Shown: positions 44,430-57,921 of the stretch, in pieces
Numbering within the stretch: the stretch's first letter is position 1
Layout: each line of letters starts with the position of its first letter
Source of the DNA: Acidobacteria bacterium AB60
GTDB taxonomy: Bacteria; Acidobacteriota; Terriglobia; Terriglobales; Acidobacteriaceae
Reading direction: 5' to 3'
Assembly: GCA_008682415.1 (NCBI GenBank)
Contig: VANK01000018.1
Span: 21,099-85,098, forward strand
Length of the DNA: 64,000 nt
The notes under the pieces: model-generated
Seen by the model: only the letters and a program-made list of their open reading frames with translations
Told to the model about the DNA's origin: nothing
Database searches by the model: none
Program-made: the position numbers and the translations under genes

Positions 44430-45533
44430 GTGTCCTCCGCCGCTTCCCGCAGAATCATGCCTCTCAGCGTAGTGCCACCCAGCGTGAACGAGCCGAACGA
44501 GCCCCTTGCAGGACCCCAGGGAGACCCTGCTCCTGCTCCGCCGGACTCTGGCAACGACCGTCCCCCGGTCGTTCGCGGCTCCCGCTGGATCGACTACGAC
44601 ACCCACGAACTGCTGGAGATGATCAGCGAGCTCGAAGATGAGCGCCGCTGGGCACGCCTCCGGGAAGGCATCCTCTGGGCGCTCCTGTTTCACATTCTGC
44701 TGGTCTCGGCGGCTACCTGGATCCCGCGCTACGTCTTCCGCGTTCCCCCGGTCATTGACCCCTTCGACGCCATCAAGCAGCGCAAAGACCTGAGCTACCT
44801 CGACTTGCCTCCCGATCTGGTGCAGAAGCTGCAGCCCAAGGCCCCCGCTAAGCCCGTTCCGCAGCGGCGTCCGCAGATCGACAAAAAGACCCTCGAGGCC
44901 CTGAACAAGCCGGCGCCGCCTTCCGCGCCCCAGCCCGAGCCGGAACAGCCCAAGCTCCAGCAGCCGCAGATCCAGCAGCAGCCGCCCCCGATTCCGCCGA
45001 ATCCACAGTCGCAGTCGCAGGTGGAGGCGCCGCAACCCAAGGCCGTTCCCGCCCGCCCCAGCTTTGCCCTGGGTTCGCAGAATCCGGCCGATCAGCTGCA
45101 CGACGCCATGCGCGGCGCCGCGCGCAACCCCGGTTATGCGCCCCAGGCTCCCTCCGGAAGCGGCCTCTCCATGCATCCCGGCGCGGGCACAGGCGGCGTG
45201 GAGGTCCTCTCAGACACCCAGGGCGTTGACTTCAGCTCCTGGCTCCTGCGCTGGCATCGCGAGACCGAGCGCACCTGGGACCCGCTGATCCCCGACGAGG
45301 TCAATCCACCCATCCTCAAAGCGGGCGTGGTCGTCATCCGCTTCAAGGTGCTGCCCAACGGCAGGCTCATGGACGGCGGCATGGTCCTTGAGGGGCGTTC
45401 TGGAGACATCGCTCTCGACCGCGCCGCTTGGGGCGCGCTCACCGGATCCAACTACCCCCCGCTGCCCCGCGATTTTCACGGGCCCTATCTCGAACTGCGC
45501 GCCGTGTTCATGTACAACACGAGGCCGCAATGA
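44430..45533 (+). CDS. TonB-like energy transducer
   Basis: 367 aa from GTG 44430, or 358 from ATG 44457. One membrane helix (about 81-100) follows an acidic cytoplasmic N-terminus; then a Pro/Gln/Lys-rich periplasmic spacer (about 130-220) and a C-terminal TonB-like domain (about 268-365: SSWLLRWHRETERTWDPLIPDE, then VVVIRFKVLPNGRLMDGGMV). It could power the TonB-dependent receptor family typical of this organism. Overlaps the next gene by four bases. No ExbBD genes are adjacent. Confidence 0.75.
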   Translation: MSSAASRRIMPLSVVPPSVNEPNEPLAGPQGDPAPAPPDSGNDRPPVVRGSRWIDYDTHELLEMISELEDERRWARLREGILWALLFHILLVSAATWIPRYVFRVPPVIDPFDAIKQRKDLSYLDLPPDLVQKLQPKAPAKPVPQRRPQIDKKTLEALNKPAPPSAPQPEPEQPKLQQPQIQQQPPPIPPNPQSQSQVEAPQPKAVPARPSFALGSQNPADQLHDAMRGAARNPGYAPQAPSGSGLSMHPGAGTGGVEVLSDTQGVDFSSWLLRWHRETERTWDPLIPDEVNPPILKAGVVVIRFKVLPNGRLMDGGMVLEGRSGDIALDRAAWGALTGSNYPPLPRDFHGPYLELRAVFMYNTRPQ

Positions 45534-46390
45534 CCGGGTCGCGCCGCCTGCGACTGCCTTCTTTTCTGCTCGGTCTCGCTGCGATCCTCACCCTCGCCGC
45601 ATCGCTTCCGGCCTTCGCTCAGCCCGATCCCGCCGCCAACGCCGGCTTCGATGCCTACACCCGCACCCTGGAAACGCGTCTGGCCGAACAGCACCGCAAC
45701 GTGGCCAACTTCATCGCTCCGGTCAACCTGCCCGATGCTGGCGCGCGCCTGCGCAAGGGGGAGTTCCTCATCGAGAACCTTACCCCAAATCCTCCGCTTG
45801 AACTCCCCGGCGCACTCCTCTTCCATTGGCGCGGTACGGCCTTCGTGCCCGGCGCAACGGCCGCTGACGTGGGACGACTTCTGCAGGACTTTGACGCCTA
45901 CCCGCGGTACTTTGCCCCGCAGGTCCTGCAAGCCTCCGTTCTGTCCAGAGAAGGGGATCACCTCGTAGCGCAAATGCGCGTGCGCCAAAAGCATGTCATC
46001 ACGGTCGTGCTCGACACCACCTACGACATTACCTTCGCCCATCTCGACGCGCAGCACGGGTACAGCCTCTCGCGCAGCACCCAGATCTCCGAGATCGAAG
46101 ATGCGGGTACTCCCAAAGAGCATGCTCTGCCCCCCGAGAAAGAGCACGGCTTCCTCTGGCGTCTGAACACCTACTGGACCCGCGAAGAACGCGACGGCGG
46201 TCTCTACCTGCAGATCGAATCCGTCTCGCTCACACGATCGATCCCCAGCGGCCTGGGGTGGATCGTGCGCCCCTTCGTCGAGAGCATTCCGCGCGAGTCA
46301 CTGGAATTCACCCTGCACTCGGCCGTCAATGCCCTGCGCAAGCAGGACGCTCCCCCTGAGGTCAGCGCCCCGCCCACCCCGAAGAGCTAA
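45530..46390 (+). CDS. exported SRPBCC-like protein
   Basis: 286 aa with a signal peptide (about 1-29, ending AFAQ). The mature part has a START-like pattern: FVPGATAADVGRLLQDFDAYPRYFAPQVLQASV, HLVAQMRVRQKHVITVVLDTTYDI and YLQIESVSLTRSIPSGLGWIVRPF. ATG 45530 overlaps the TonB-like gene stop (ATGA), so the two proteins are made together, hinting at a lipid or hydrophobic-ligand carrier connected to TonB. Confidence 0.75.
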   Translation: MTGSRRLRLPSFLLGLAAILTLAASLPAFAQPDPAANAGFDAYTRTLETRLAEQHRNVANFIAPVNLPDAGARLRKGEFLIENLTPNPPLELPGALLFHWRGTAFVPGATAADVGRLLQDFDAYPRYFAPQVLQASVLSREGDHLVAQMRVRQKHVITVVLDTTYDITFAHLDAQHGYSLSRSTQISEIEDAGTPKEHALPPEKEHGFLWRLNTYWTREERDGGLYLQIESVSLTRSIPSGLGWIVRPFVESIPRESLEFTLHSAVNALRKQDAPPEVSAPPTPKS

Positions 46391-46391
46391 G

Positions 46392-46420
46392 TGCCAAGGG
46401 CCAAGCCAAACAGCCAAGAG
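46392..46420. repeat. short heptamer repeat tract (GCCAAGG type)
   Basis: GCCAAGG, GCCAAGC, CAAACAG and CCAAGAG follow each other directly after the SRPBCC stop codon, in the gap before the convergent ClC gene. Confidence 0.5.
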
Positions 46421-46443
46421 CTGCGGAAGCGCTCCCGGCCGCC

Positions 46444-47949
46444 TCAAGCCGTCGCATCCTCCGTCGGTCCCATCGACATTCCGTGGGCCGGCAGCGGCGC
46501 CTCGCCGGGCGGGTCCAGCGGCTTGGTGCCCTGCGGCAGATGGATTCCATCCTGCGCCAGCAGCGCCTCGTATACCGAATCGGCGCGCCAATAGCGAGCC
46601 AGCGCGAACGCGCTGATATTCGCGATCATGAGCGGCAACACCAGTCCATAGCCGCCGGTCATCTCGAACACAATCAGGATCGAAGTCATGGGAGCGCGCA
46701 CGATTCCCGCAAAGACTGCCCCCATACCGACCACGGCAAAGGCGCCGATGGCGTCCTGCGAGTGATGGAACACCGTCACATCGATGTAACCCACCGCCCC
46801 GCCCAGCATGCCTCCCATGAACAAGGAAGGCGCAAAGATGCCACCCGAGCCGCCGCTGGAATACGAGCTGACCGTCGCCAGCAGTTTCAGGATGCAGAAA
46901 ACGGCCATCAGCAGCACCGGCAGGCCGCCCGTGAGCGCCATGGTCAGCGTCTTGTACGGGTCGCCGGCGATGCCGTTGAGGTGAAAGAAATACAACCCCA
47001 GGGCGGCAAAGGTCCCGGTGCAGGCGCCTCCGATCGCGGGATGAATCCATTTTGGAATGGCTGTGAGCCCCTTGAACCTGGCGCGCAGCCATAAAAGCGA
47101 GTCCGTGAACGCTACCGAGACCACCGCCGCCAGCACGCCCAGCAGCGCATACCAGATCAGGGACGAGGCACTGCCCAGCTGATATTGGCGCGGGACATGA
47201 AACACCGGGTTCGTTCCCAGGATGGTGTGTTCCACCACTGCGGCCAGAGCGGCAGCCACAATCACGCCGGAAAGCATCGTCTGATCGAGATTGCCTATCA
47301 GTTCCTCGAGCGTGAAAGTGATGGATGCGATGGGAGCATTGAAAGCCGCGGCGATCCCCGCGGCCATGCCCACGCTGGTCATGCGCCGCCGGTACTGCGG
47401 GCTGAGCCGGGCAGCGCGCGCCAACAGGCTGCTGACGCCGGCGCAAATCTGTACCGTGGGACCTTCCAGCCCGAGAGAGGCTCCCGACCCGATCTGACAG
47501 GCGCAGAGGACAAACTTCCCGATGGTCTCCCGCACCGAGATGAGCCCGGAGCGCAGCGCGAAAGCGACCTTCACCTGCGGGATGCCGCTGCCCGCGGCCG
47601 CGGGAGCCCAGTAGTTCAGTCCCAGCCCGACCACAAGCCCGCCAATCGCCGGGCTGATCACCGTCCAGAAGATCCACCAGTGTCCTGGGGCACGGTTGGC
47701 CGGGTCGATCAGCAGCGCTTCAAGACGGGCAATCGCAACGTGGAACGCCACTGCAGCCAGGCCGCATAAACCGCCGGCAACGATGGTGAAGGCCAGTAAG
47801 CGCTGCTGCTCATTGGGAAGCCGCCGCACCAGCCACGTCAGAAACTGTGACCAGCCCGCCGCAATCCGCTCTGGAGTATTCAATATACGTCCAAGCCTCA
47901 AGGCGAAGATTGCTGCCTGTCTCAGTATAGGAGCCTGATCCGACTGCAT
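46444..47949 (-). CDS. ClC-family chloride channel/transporter
   Basis: About 501 aa, some 10-12 membrane helices. The three selectivity motifs are present: GSGIPQVK, GLEGPTVQ with the gating Glu and GSGGIFAPSLFMGG. The first motif position Arg (usual GREGP) is Leu. The C-terminus is short and has no CBS pair. ATG 47949 is preferred to the open frame upstream. Whether it exchanges Cl-/H+ or conducts Cl- (or fluoride) cannot be decided by eye. Confidence 0.92.
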   Translation of the reverse strand: MQSDQAPILRQAAIFALRLGRILNTPERIAAGWSQFLTWLVRRLPNEQQRLLAFTIVAGGLCGLAAVAFHVAIARLEALLIDPANRAPGHWWIFWTVISPAIGGLVVGLGLNYWAPAAAGSGIPQVKVAFALRSGLISVRETIGKFVLCACQIGSGASLGLEGPTVQICAGVSSLLARAARLSPQYRRRMTSVGMAAGIAAAFNAPIASITFTLEELIGNLDQTMLSGVIVAAALAAVVEHTILGTNPVFHVPRQYQLGSASSLIWYALLGVLAAVVSVAFTDSLLWLRARFKGLTAIPKWIHPAIGGACTGTFAALGLYFFHLNGIAGDPYKTLTMALTGGLPVLLMAVFCILKLLATVSSYSSGGSGGIFAPSLFMGGMLGGAVGYIDVTVFHHSQDAIGAFAVVGMGAVFAGIVRAPMTSILIVFEMTGGYGLVLPLMIANISAFALARYWRADSVYEALLAQDGIHLPQGTKPLDPPGEAPLPAHGMSMGPTEDATA

Positions 47950-48132
47950 GCTTTCGCGCAAAACTCTGTTCCGCCGGCGACAGACGACGAAAGGCGATTG
48001 CAATGTCACCGCTTTGTCATTTCATTGTCATCCCCGGCTTTTTGCCGCATTCCGCTCCCTATAATCCGACTCGGACGGTGCAGGACCGGTCTTCCCCAAT
48101 GGCTCCGGTTTCCTGGGTCGTTAGGAGGCAGT

Positions 48133-49230
48133 ATGCGGTATTCTCCACGCGCTTCATTGCGTTGCATGACCATCTCGGCGGTTGTGCTTCTTGGCACGAT
48201 CACCTGGCCTGCCGTGGTCGCGCATGCGCAACGGAGCGCCCACATTCTCATCGCCGACCAGTTCAACAATCGCGTGATCGAGGTCGACGCAACAACCCAC
48301 AAAGTCGTGTGGACCTTCGGGAATGGCTCCGATGTGGCAGGTCCGCACAGCGTCGTCGGCGTCAACGATGTGCAGCGCGTGGGTCCGCTCACGCTGATCG
48401 CGGGGACGGGGATCCCCGGCGCCAATCCGCCCCTCCCCGGTTGTTCCGATCCGGTGAATGGGTGTCCTGATAATCGCGTCTTCCTGGTTGATCATGCGGG
48501 CAACATCGTCTGGCAATATGGCCAGGCCGGCGTCACCGGCTCTGATGCAAACCAGCTCAATACGCCGGTGCAGTCCACCTTCGTATCCAACTTTCCCGGG
48601 CAGCCGGGATTCGGCGTGCTTATCACCGATCAGGGGAACCAGCGCGTCATCCTGGTCAGTCTCGCCAGCCACAGCATCGTGTGGCAGTACGGAACCACCG
48701 GCACCTCCGGCATGGGACCCAATCAGCTCAGCAACCCCAACAGCGCCGAGTTGCTGGAGAACGGGCACATTCTCATCGCTGACGAAAGCAACAATCGGGT
48801 CATCGAGATTACGGCCGGCGGATCCATTGTGAAGACATTCACAATCGGCGGCTCCCTCAACGGCGCCGCATTCGCCAGTCGCCTGCCGAACGGGAACACG
48901 CTCATTACGGACTCCGTCAATAACCGCATCGTTGAGGTCGATGGCACCGATCACATCGTCTGGCAATATGTCACGAACACCGGTGCAAACAGCAACCCCA
49001 ATCCCAATCCCACCCGCGGTGTCCGGCTGCACAACGGCAACACGCTCATCAGCGACCAGTTCAATAACCGCGTCGTCGAGGTTACGCCCGCCGGCAAGAT
49101 CGTCTTCCAGCAGGGCCAGACCAATGTGCTCGGTAATGGCTTCAACCAGCTCAACGGCCCGTATGACGCCAAGCAGATCGGCGACTACACCGGCCTCACG
49201 CCGCCCTTCGACTTCGACGTCGAGCGCTGA
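48133..49230 (+). CDS. exported beta-propeller (NHL/PQQ-like) protein
   Basis: 365 aa, ATG 48133 with AGGAGG four to five bases upstream and a signal peptide ending AHAQ. About six repeats of a pattern like HILIADQFNNRVIEVD...HKVVWTFG (about residues 37, 110, 155, 215, 260 and 305) form a six-bladed propeller with NxR-I-EV strands. No catalytic motif is seen; it may bind a ligand or protein. A terminator follows. Confidence 0.82.
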   Translation: MRYSPRASLRCMTISAVVLLGTITWPAVVAHAQRSAHILIADQFNNRVIEVDATTHKVVWTFGNGSDVAGPHSVVGVNDVQRVGPLTLIAGTGIPGANPPLPGCSDPVNGCPDNRVFLVDHAGNIVWQYGQAGVTGSDANQLNTPVQSTFVSNFPGQPGFGVLITDQGNQRVILVSLASHSIVWQYGTTGTSGMGPNQLSNPNSAELLENGHILIADESNNRVIEITAGGSIVKTFTIGGSLNGAAFASRLPNGNTLITDSVNNRIVEVDGTDHIVWQYVTNTGANSNPNPNPTRGVRLHNGNTLISDQFNNRVVEVTPAGKIVFQQGQTNVLGNGFNQLNGPYDAKQIGDYTGLTPPFDFDVER

Positions 49231-49262
49231 ATCTTCTCTCCACTTTCAACCTCGTGGTTGAA

Positions 49263-49310
49263 CCGTGCCGGGTCAACGATGGCGAGCCCGGCACGGGCTC
49301 TTTTTTCTCT
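49263..49310 (+). terminator. intrinsic terminator of the propeller gene
   Basis: CCGTGCCGGG (49263-49272) pairs with CCCGGCACGG (49287-49296), followed by GCTC and six T residues. Confidence 0.88.
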
Positions 49311-49318
49311 TCAGACAA

Positions 49319-50410
49319 TTAACGGGTCTCCGTCTGGCGCATCAGATCGGCCAAGTAGTCCTTCCACACGGCCGCAACGGTGTGCGTCCCGTGTCCCCGC
49401 GTCGCGTCGCTGATCGGAATCAGGATGAAACGGCCGTGCGGGATGCGCGTCACCATCTTCTCCGCAATGCCCAGCTCCGGCGGATTGATAAAGTCATCGG
49501 CCGAGTTGATCCACAGTACCGGCGCCTTGATCGATTCCAGCTTCGCGGAAGGATCGTAGTTCCGGCTCGCATTCAGGTAATAGATCATGTTATTGGCATC
49601 CGTGCTCGCCAACATTCGCTCCAGCGATTGATCCACATACTGCTCCGCAGCCTGCCGCGTCGGCTCCTGCTTCTGCAGCACCAGAGGCGCGGAGCCCATG
49701 ATGATCAGCATCTCGTTGGCCGCGCGCAATCCGTCCTGCGGCTCGCTCTTGTACTCCCCGCCCATCCACGCCGGATCGAGCTTGATGTCCTGGATGGCCA
49801 TGTAGCGCATCATGCGGTTGCGCCCCGCAATCTGAACCGGCAGGCACGCAAAGGGCGCCAGCGCATCCATAAAGTCCGGATACGTCTCTCCCCACACGAA
49901 ACCCTGCATGCATCCCATCGACGTGCCCAGGATCAGCCGCAGATGATCCACCTTCATCGCGTCGAGCATCATGCGGTCGGCGCGCACCATGTCGTCGTAG
50001 TCGTAAGCGGGGAAGTGCGCGTGCAGCCCGTCCGAGGGCTTCGAGCTCTGCCCATGCCCGATCTCGTCCGGAAAGATGAGGAAGTACTTGGTGATATCCA
50101 GAACGCCACCCGGCACAAAGAGCACATCGCTGAACGCCGGATTCAGCAGCGAGCGCGCATTGCCGCCGGTCCCATGCAGCAGCAGAACCGCATTGTCCAC
50201 ATGCCCCGCCGAATTGCGATGCGGCTGGCCCAGCGTGAGGTAGTGCAACTTCAACTCCGGCAGCGTCTCGCCCGTGCCGAACTTGAAATCCTTCAGCACC
50301 ACCGTCCCGTCCTGTGTCGGCCACGTGTGTGTCTGGCTCTCCTGCTGCCCCATTGCTCTCATGCTCAAGGCGAGCACGATTCCCCAAACGGCCGGCCTGC
50401 ACATATTCAT
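49319..50410 (-). CDS. exported alpha/beta hydrolase, MetX-like
   Basis: About 363 aa from ATG 50410 (GAGGGG just upstream; another ATG two codons on). A signal peptide (ending AMGQQ) precedes the alpha/beta-hydrolase core of the homoserine acetyltransferase branch. The catalytic triad can be placed as Ser in LGTSMGCMQ, Asp in INSADDF and His in TRGHGTH; the oxyanion strand is LLLHGTGG. The signal peptide argues against methionine synthesis and for an extracytoplasmic esterase or acyltransferase. Confidence 0.82.
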   Translation of the reverse strand: MNMCRPAVWGIVLALSMRAMGQQESQTHTWPTQDGTVVLKDFKFGTGETLPELKLHYLTLGQPHRNSAGHVDNAVLLLHGTGGNARSLLNPAFSDVLFVPGGVLDITKYFLIFPDEIGHGQSSKPSDGLHAHFPAYDYDDMVRADRMMLDAMKVDHLRLILGTSMGCMQGFVWGETYPDFMDALAPFACLPVQIAGRNRMMRYMAIQDIKLDPAWMGGEYKSEPQDGLRAANEMLIIMGSAPLVLQKQEPTRQAAEQYVDQSLERMLASTDANNMIYYLNASRNYDPSAKLESIKAPVLWINSADDFINPPELGIAEKMVTRIPHGRFILIPISDATRGHGTHTVAAVWKDYLADLMRQTETR

Positions 50411-50724
50411 GGACCCCTCACTGGTCAGCAAGCCTAGTCGGCCCCAGGCACACAGATCAACCGGCTGCCAATTCTTCATCTCACGCGCTAAAATAGATGC
50501 CGGAATCCATGCGCCCCCGACCCATTCCCGCGCCCCGTCTCAAGCGCTTCCGCCGCGGCAAGCATGACCGTGGACGTTAGTCCGCCGGCTGTTTAATCTA
50601 TCTCCCGACGCATTTCTCCGGCCCCTGCGCCGGCCTCTTGATCGCGCCCGCCAACGACGCGGCGCCCTTGATCGGATTCAGGAATCACGTTCCATCCGCC
50701 ATGCGCGGATAGAAAGGTCCAGCG
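50411..50724. other. divergent control region, MetX-like / acnA
   Basis: About 314 bases with no clear gene. A 27-codon Arg-rich frame (50497-50580) lies here but lacks a ribosome site and is not called. Both flanking promoters are expected inside it; no clear -35/-10 pair was found. Confidence 0.5.
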
Positions 50725-53616
<2,892 letters not shown>

Positions 53617-53640
53617 GGCTCGCAAGGCAAGTGATCGCGC

Positions 53641-53670
53641 TCCTTCCGCCGTGAGCTCTCGGCGGAAGGA
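53641..53670 (+). terminator. hairpin after acnA
   Basis: TCCTTCCGCCG pairs perfectly with CGGCGGAAGGA around an eight-base loop, 24 bases after the acnA stop. There is no T-run, so it may act as an mRNA 3' end protector more than as a terminator. Confidence 0.55.
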
Positions 53671-53709
53671 GCGGCACCCCGTGGCCGAGCTCAGCTTCAG
53701 CCGGAAGCA

Positions 53710-53715
53710 TATAAT
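53710..53715 (+). promoter_or_regulatory. -10 box TATAAT before hicB, leaderless spacing
   Basis: TATAAT is followed by seven bases and the hicB ATG at 53723; no ribosome site is present. Confidence 0.55.
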
Positions 53716-53722
53716 CCTTGCC

Positions 53723-53938
53723 ATGCGCAATGAATTTACCGCAGTGATTGAACGGGATGGCGATTGGTTCGTCGCGTGGTCGCCGGAGATCCCTGGGGCA
53801 AACGGCCAGGGACGCACCCTTGAAGAATGTCGTGAGAGCCTCAGCGCTGCGATACAGCTGATTCTTGAAGATCGTCGTGAAGATGGGTTGCGTGGCGTCC
53901 CACCCGATGCCTTGCGTGAGACGGTCACAGTTCAGTGA
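53723..53938 (+). CDS. hicB: HicB-family antitoxin
   Basis: 71-aa protein with the HicB partial RNase H fold: FTAVIERDGDWFVAWSPEIPGANGQGRTLEECRESL, followed by IQLILEDR. It neutralises HicA by contact and normally also binds the operon promoter, but no DNA-binding C-terminal domain is present in this short form. It is the first gene of the pair, the reverse of the classical hicA-hicB order. Start appears leaderless. Confidence 0.9.
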   Translation: MRNEFTAVIERDGDWFVAWSPEIPGANGQGRTLEECRESLSAAIQLILEDRREDGLRGVPPDALRETVTVQ

Positions 53939-54126
53939 AGCGGGAATCGCTATTACGGCATCTGCGCTTTCACGGCTGCTTTCTAAAACGCGAGGGCGCT
54001 GGTCACAGTCTTTGGACTAACCCAAAGACTGGGCAAACCGAAGCGGTTCCAAGGCATACAGAGATATCCGACTTACTCGCACGAAAAATCTGTAAGGGCC
54101 TCTCGATCCCTGAAATTGGGCGCTGA
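53935..54126 (+). CDS. hicA: HicA-family mRNA interferase toxin
   Basis: 63-aa double-stranded RNA-binding-like toxin that cleaves mRNA when free. RESLLRHLRFHGCFLKREGAGHSLW holds the catalytic His24 in GAGH (usually GSH), and the C-terminal strand-helix is EAVPRHTEISDLLARKICKGLSI. GTG 53935 overlaps the hicB stop by four bases. A functional pair is likely. Confidence 0.9.
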   Translation: MKRESLLRHLRFHGCFLKREGAGHSLWTNPKTGQTEAVPRHTEISDLLARKICKGLSIPEIGR

Positions 54127-54225
54127 TGCGTGCGGGGCCCTAGAAGCCATCACGAAATCCGCTGCGGACGACTGGCGATTTCGCTAGCACCGCCAGCCCC
54201 GCTAACTCCGCCTACCCCGCTGCCT

Positions 54226-55398
54226 CTAAGACGCCAGCGCCTGCGGCGTATTCACCTCCGCCCGGAACCGCAGCCACGCCGCAATCCCATCCGGCGCCGG
54301 CAGCTTCGTCCAATGCATCCTCCGGATCTCGATGCTGCGTCCCACGGCGTGACGCAGCAGCGCCTCTTCGGCATGCGCGAACCGTCGCATCCGCCCGTTG
54401 CACAGGGAGCACTTCGTCAGCTCCTGCGCCTCCAGATGGCCGCAGTGCTCGCACAGGGAGACACTCTGTTCCAGTTGCCCGTTCTGGGCAGGAAGAAGCA
54501 GCGTCCGCACCTCGCCCTTCTCCAGCGACTCCATCACGTCCTTGAGACCCACCGCTCCCAGGCCCTTGCTCGCCGCGCCGCCCACCACTCTCTCCACCAG
54601 CCGTTCCTCTTCTTTGCGGTCGCCCCCATCCACAATCGCCTGTGCCTTCTCCTGAATCTCCTCCGCGGTCGCCAGCCCCGGATCCACCACAAACCGCCCC
54701 ACAAGAATCCGCTTCAACTCCGGGTGCAGCTCCGCCTCGATCTCCCGCCACGTCTCATCGCGGCAGCCGATCATCAGGCAGTCATAATCCTTGTGCTCGT
54801 AGAAGTGCAGCAGATGTTCGGCCAGGAACTGGAAGTGCCGCCTTGCCTCCTCCTCCTTCTGCCGTTCCAGGTGCACGGACTTGCTGGTTCCCGTCGTCCG
54901 GATCTTCTCCTTCTCCTCGTCCAGTAACTGGCTGTGCTCGGTGATCGCGCCCGCCTCCAGCAGCAACAGCCGCGCGCGATTCCGGTCCGCCAGGGCGATG
55001 CAGTACCTCTTCGTCTGCTCCTGCGCCAGCAGCGGCCCCAGCGCAAACGCCGTTCCCGCCTCCGCCCGCGGCGCAAACGCGCCGGCTACGTCGAACTCCC
55101 GCCACACTCCCTTGCGATGACAGGCAAAGATCACCTTCGCCAGCCCGCCATTGCCCTTCATCGCGCCAATCGTCTCCAGCACCCGCTGCACATCGGCACG
55201 GTCCGCCGCGCTCTTGCCCTTCAGCGACCCCATCGCCTGCTGGATCTTCTCCTTCGCTGAAATCCGCTCCTCGCGATGCGACAGCTCGGACGGCGTCGCC
55301 ACCTGCACGTAGATCGTGAGAGCGTCGCCTTCCTCTGCCCAGAACTCCGACAGTTCCTTCAACTCCTCCGGTGATACCTTCGCATTCGCCACAGTCAC
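54226..55398 (-). CDS. bacterial archaeo-eukaryotic release-factor-like protein (baeRF family 10 type)
   Basis: 390 aa, GTG start at 55398. The eRF1 domain 2/3-like core includes YVQVATPSELSHREERISAKEKI, ALADRNRARLLLLEAG, HLERQKEEEARRHFQFLAEHL and DCLMIGCRDETWREIEAELHPELKRILVGRF. A zinc ribbon (CEHCGHLE, then CSLCNGR, about 318-340) follows. These proteins are related to peptide release factors and pelota and are suspected in ribosome stress or hibernation; no GGQ is visible. Adjacent to hydrophilic stress-like proteins. Confidence 0.8.
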   Translation of the reverse strand: MTVANAKVSPEELKELSEFWAEEGDALTIYVQVATPSELSHREERISAKEKIQQAMGSLKGKSAADRADVQRVLETIGAMKGNGGLAKVIFACHRKGVWREFDVAGAFAPRAEAGTAFALGPLLAQEQTKRYCIALADRNRARLLLLEAGAITEHSQLLDEEKEKIRTTGTSKSVHLERQKEEEARRHFQFLAEHLLHFYEHKDYDCLMIGCRDETWREIEAELHPELKRILVGRFVVDPGLATAEEIQEKAQAIVDGGDRKEEERLVERVVGGAASKGLGAVGLKDVMESLEKGEVRTLLLPAQNGQLEQSVSLCEHCGHLEAQELTKCSLCNGRMRRFAHAEEALLRHAVGRSIEIRRMHWTKLPAPDGIAAWLRFRAEVNTPQALAS

Positions 55399-55444
55399 TC
55401 CCGTGTTCCAACTTCGATAGAAATCAACTCCGGAAGATCGCTGC

Positions 55445-55819
55445 TCAGTCCGGAATCTTGTCGCTATGGTTCACTCCGGCCTGGGCGTCCTCACGCTCGC
55501 TCACAACCTTGCGCTGGCCCTTCGCCTCTGCCTTCGCGGATCGATTCGAGATTCCCTGCCGCGTGTCATCTTCCGAGGTGCGGCTGCGCAGAGAACCCTC
55601 GTAGGCCGCTGTCTGCGGCTCCGTGTTATGCGGATTGGCCGATCCCGGTGTGTGCTTCGGCGAACGCTCCGCGCCCGTCTCCGCGCCGTCCATGTTCTCG
55701 TATGCCTCTGCGTCCACCTCGACCCCAACCTCCTGTTCCAGCTCGCCGGGGTTCACATCCGTCTGCGCGAAGTGCGTATCCTGCTGCGTTTGCTCGTGCG
55801 GAGATCTCTGCTTTGCCAT
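55445..55819 (-). CDS. hydrophilic, disordered small protein (124 aa)
   Basis: GAGGAAAC lies before ATG 55819. The product is almost devoid of hydrophobic residues and rich in Glu, Ala, Gln, Asn and Ser (for example THFAQTDVNPGELEQEVGVEVD), like desiccation- or stress-linked hydrophilins. No known domain. It is transcribed in the same direction as the baeRF gene, 46 bases away. Confidence 0.6.
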   Translation of the reverse strand: MAKQRSPHEQTQQDTHFAQTDVNPGELEQEVGVEVDAEAYENMDGAETGAERSPKHTPGSANPHNTEPQTAAYEGSLRSRTSEDDTRQGISNRSAKAEAKGQRKVVSEREDAQAGVNHSDKIPD

Positions 55820-55907
55820 GTTTCCTCAATTCTGAAAAGCGTTGGTTCACGAAGACGAGCACAGAAGGTCGCGGGAGAGCGGGATGCGCTCTCCCCTGAA
55901 GCCCGAT

Positions 55908-56123
55908 CTACGGCTGCTTCCGCCCGGTAGGGTACGATCCGCGGCGCAGGTCGCCTGCCGGCTTGCTATGCGCCTCCTGGTGCCTCGGCTCCAGGTGCGC
56001 TGCATGCGAGCGGTTGTGCGCCGTCGTCGGCTTGTTCTCCTGCAGCATCGCGGGAGGAACGGAGGGGGAGACGCGTTCATGTTCAGGGGTGGTTTCGGCG
56101 GGAACGTTCTTGCCTTTTTTCAT
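55908..56123 (-). CDS. small hydrophilic basic protein (71 aa)
   Basis: ATG 56123 has GAGGAG nine bases upstream. It is Lys/Arg/His/Pro-rich with no hydrophobic core (KKGKNVPAETTPEHERVSP) and lies before the 124-aa hydrophilic gene in the same direction. Other frames here are shadow ORFs. Function unknown; probably intrinsically disordered. Confidence 0.5.
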   Translation of the reverse strand: MKKGKNVPAETTPEHERVSPSVPPAMLQENKPTTAHNRSHAAHLEPRHQEAHSKPAGDLRRGSYPTGRKQP

Positions 56124-56271
56124 GCGTAGGGGCTCCTCGGTATCGCTTCCCGGCAGTTCAAGATAACGAGCGAAAATTCATGCGGAAAGCGCTCCTATCC
56201 CACCTCCGATGCGGCTCCATTACAGGACGGTTATCCGGCCGTTTACTTCCGTATTGCCCGCGACTTCCGCC

Positions 56272-56309
56272 GCAAAAACAAAGACGCCGCTCCAGGGGAG
56301 CAGCGTCTT
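56272..56309 (-). terminator. intrinsic terminator of pyk
   Basis: On the minus strand AAGACGCTGCTCC pairs with GGAGCGGCGTCTT (one mismatch) and is followed by TGTTTTTG. Confidence 0.9.
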
Positions 56310-56337
56310 CGAGTTCGTGCCAGGTTGCAGGTAAACG

Positions 56338-57921
<1,584 letters not shown>

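Noticed and set aside
50497..50580. 27-codon Arg-rich frame between the MetX-like gene and acnA
   Set aside because: No ribosome site, very short, and composition expected by chance in GC-rich DNA, although a TAAAAT lies just before it.
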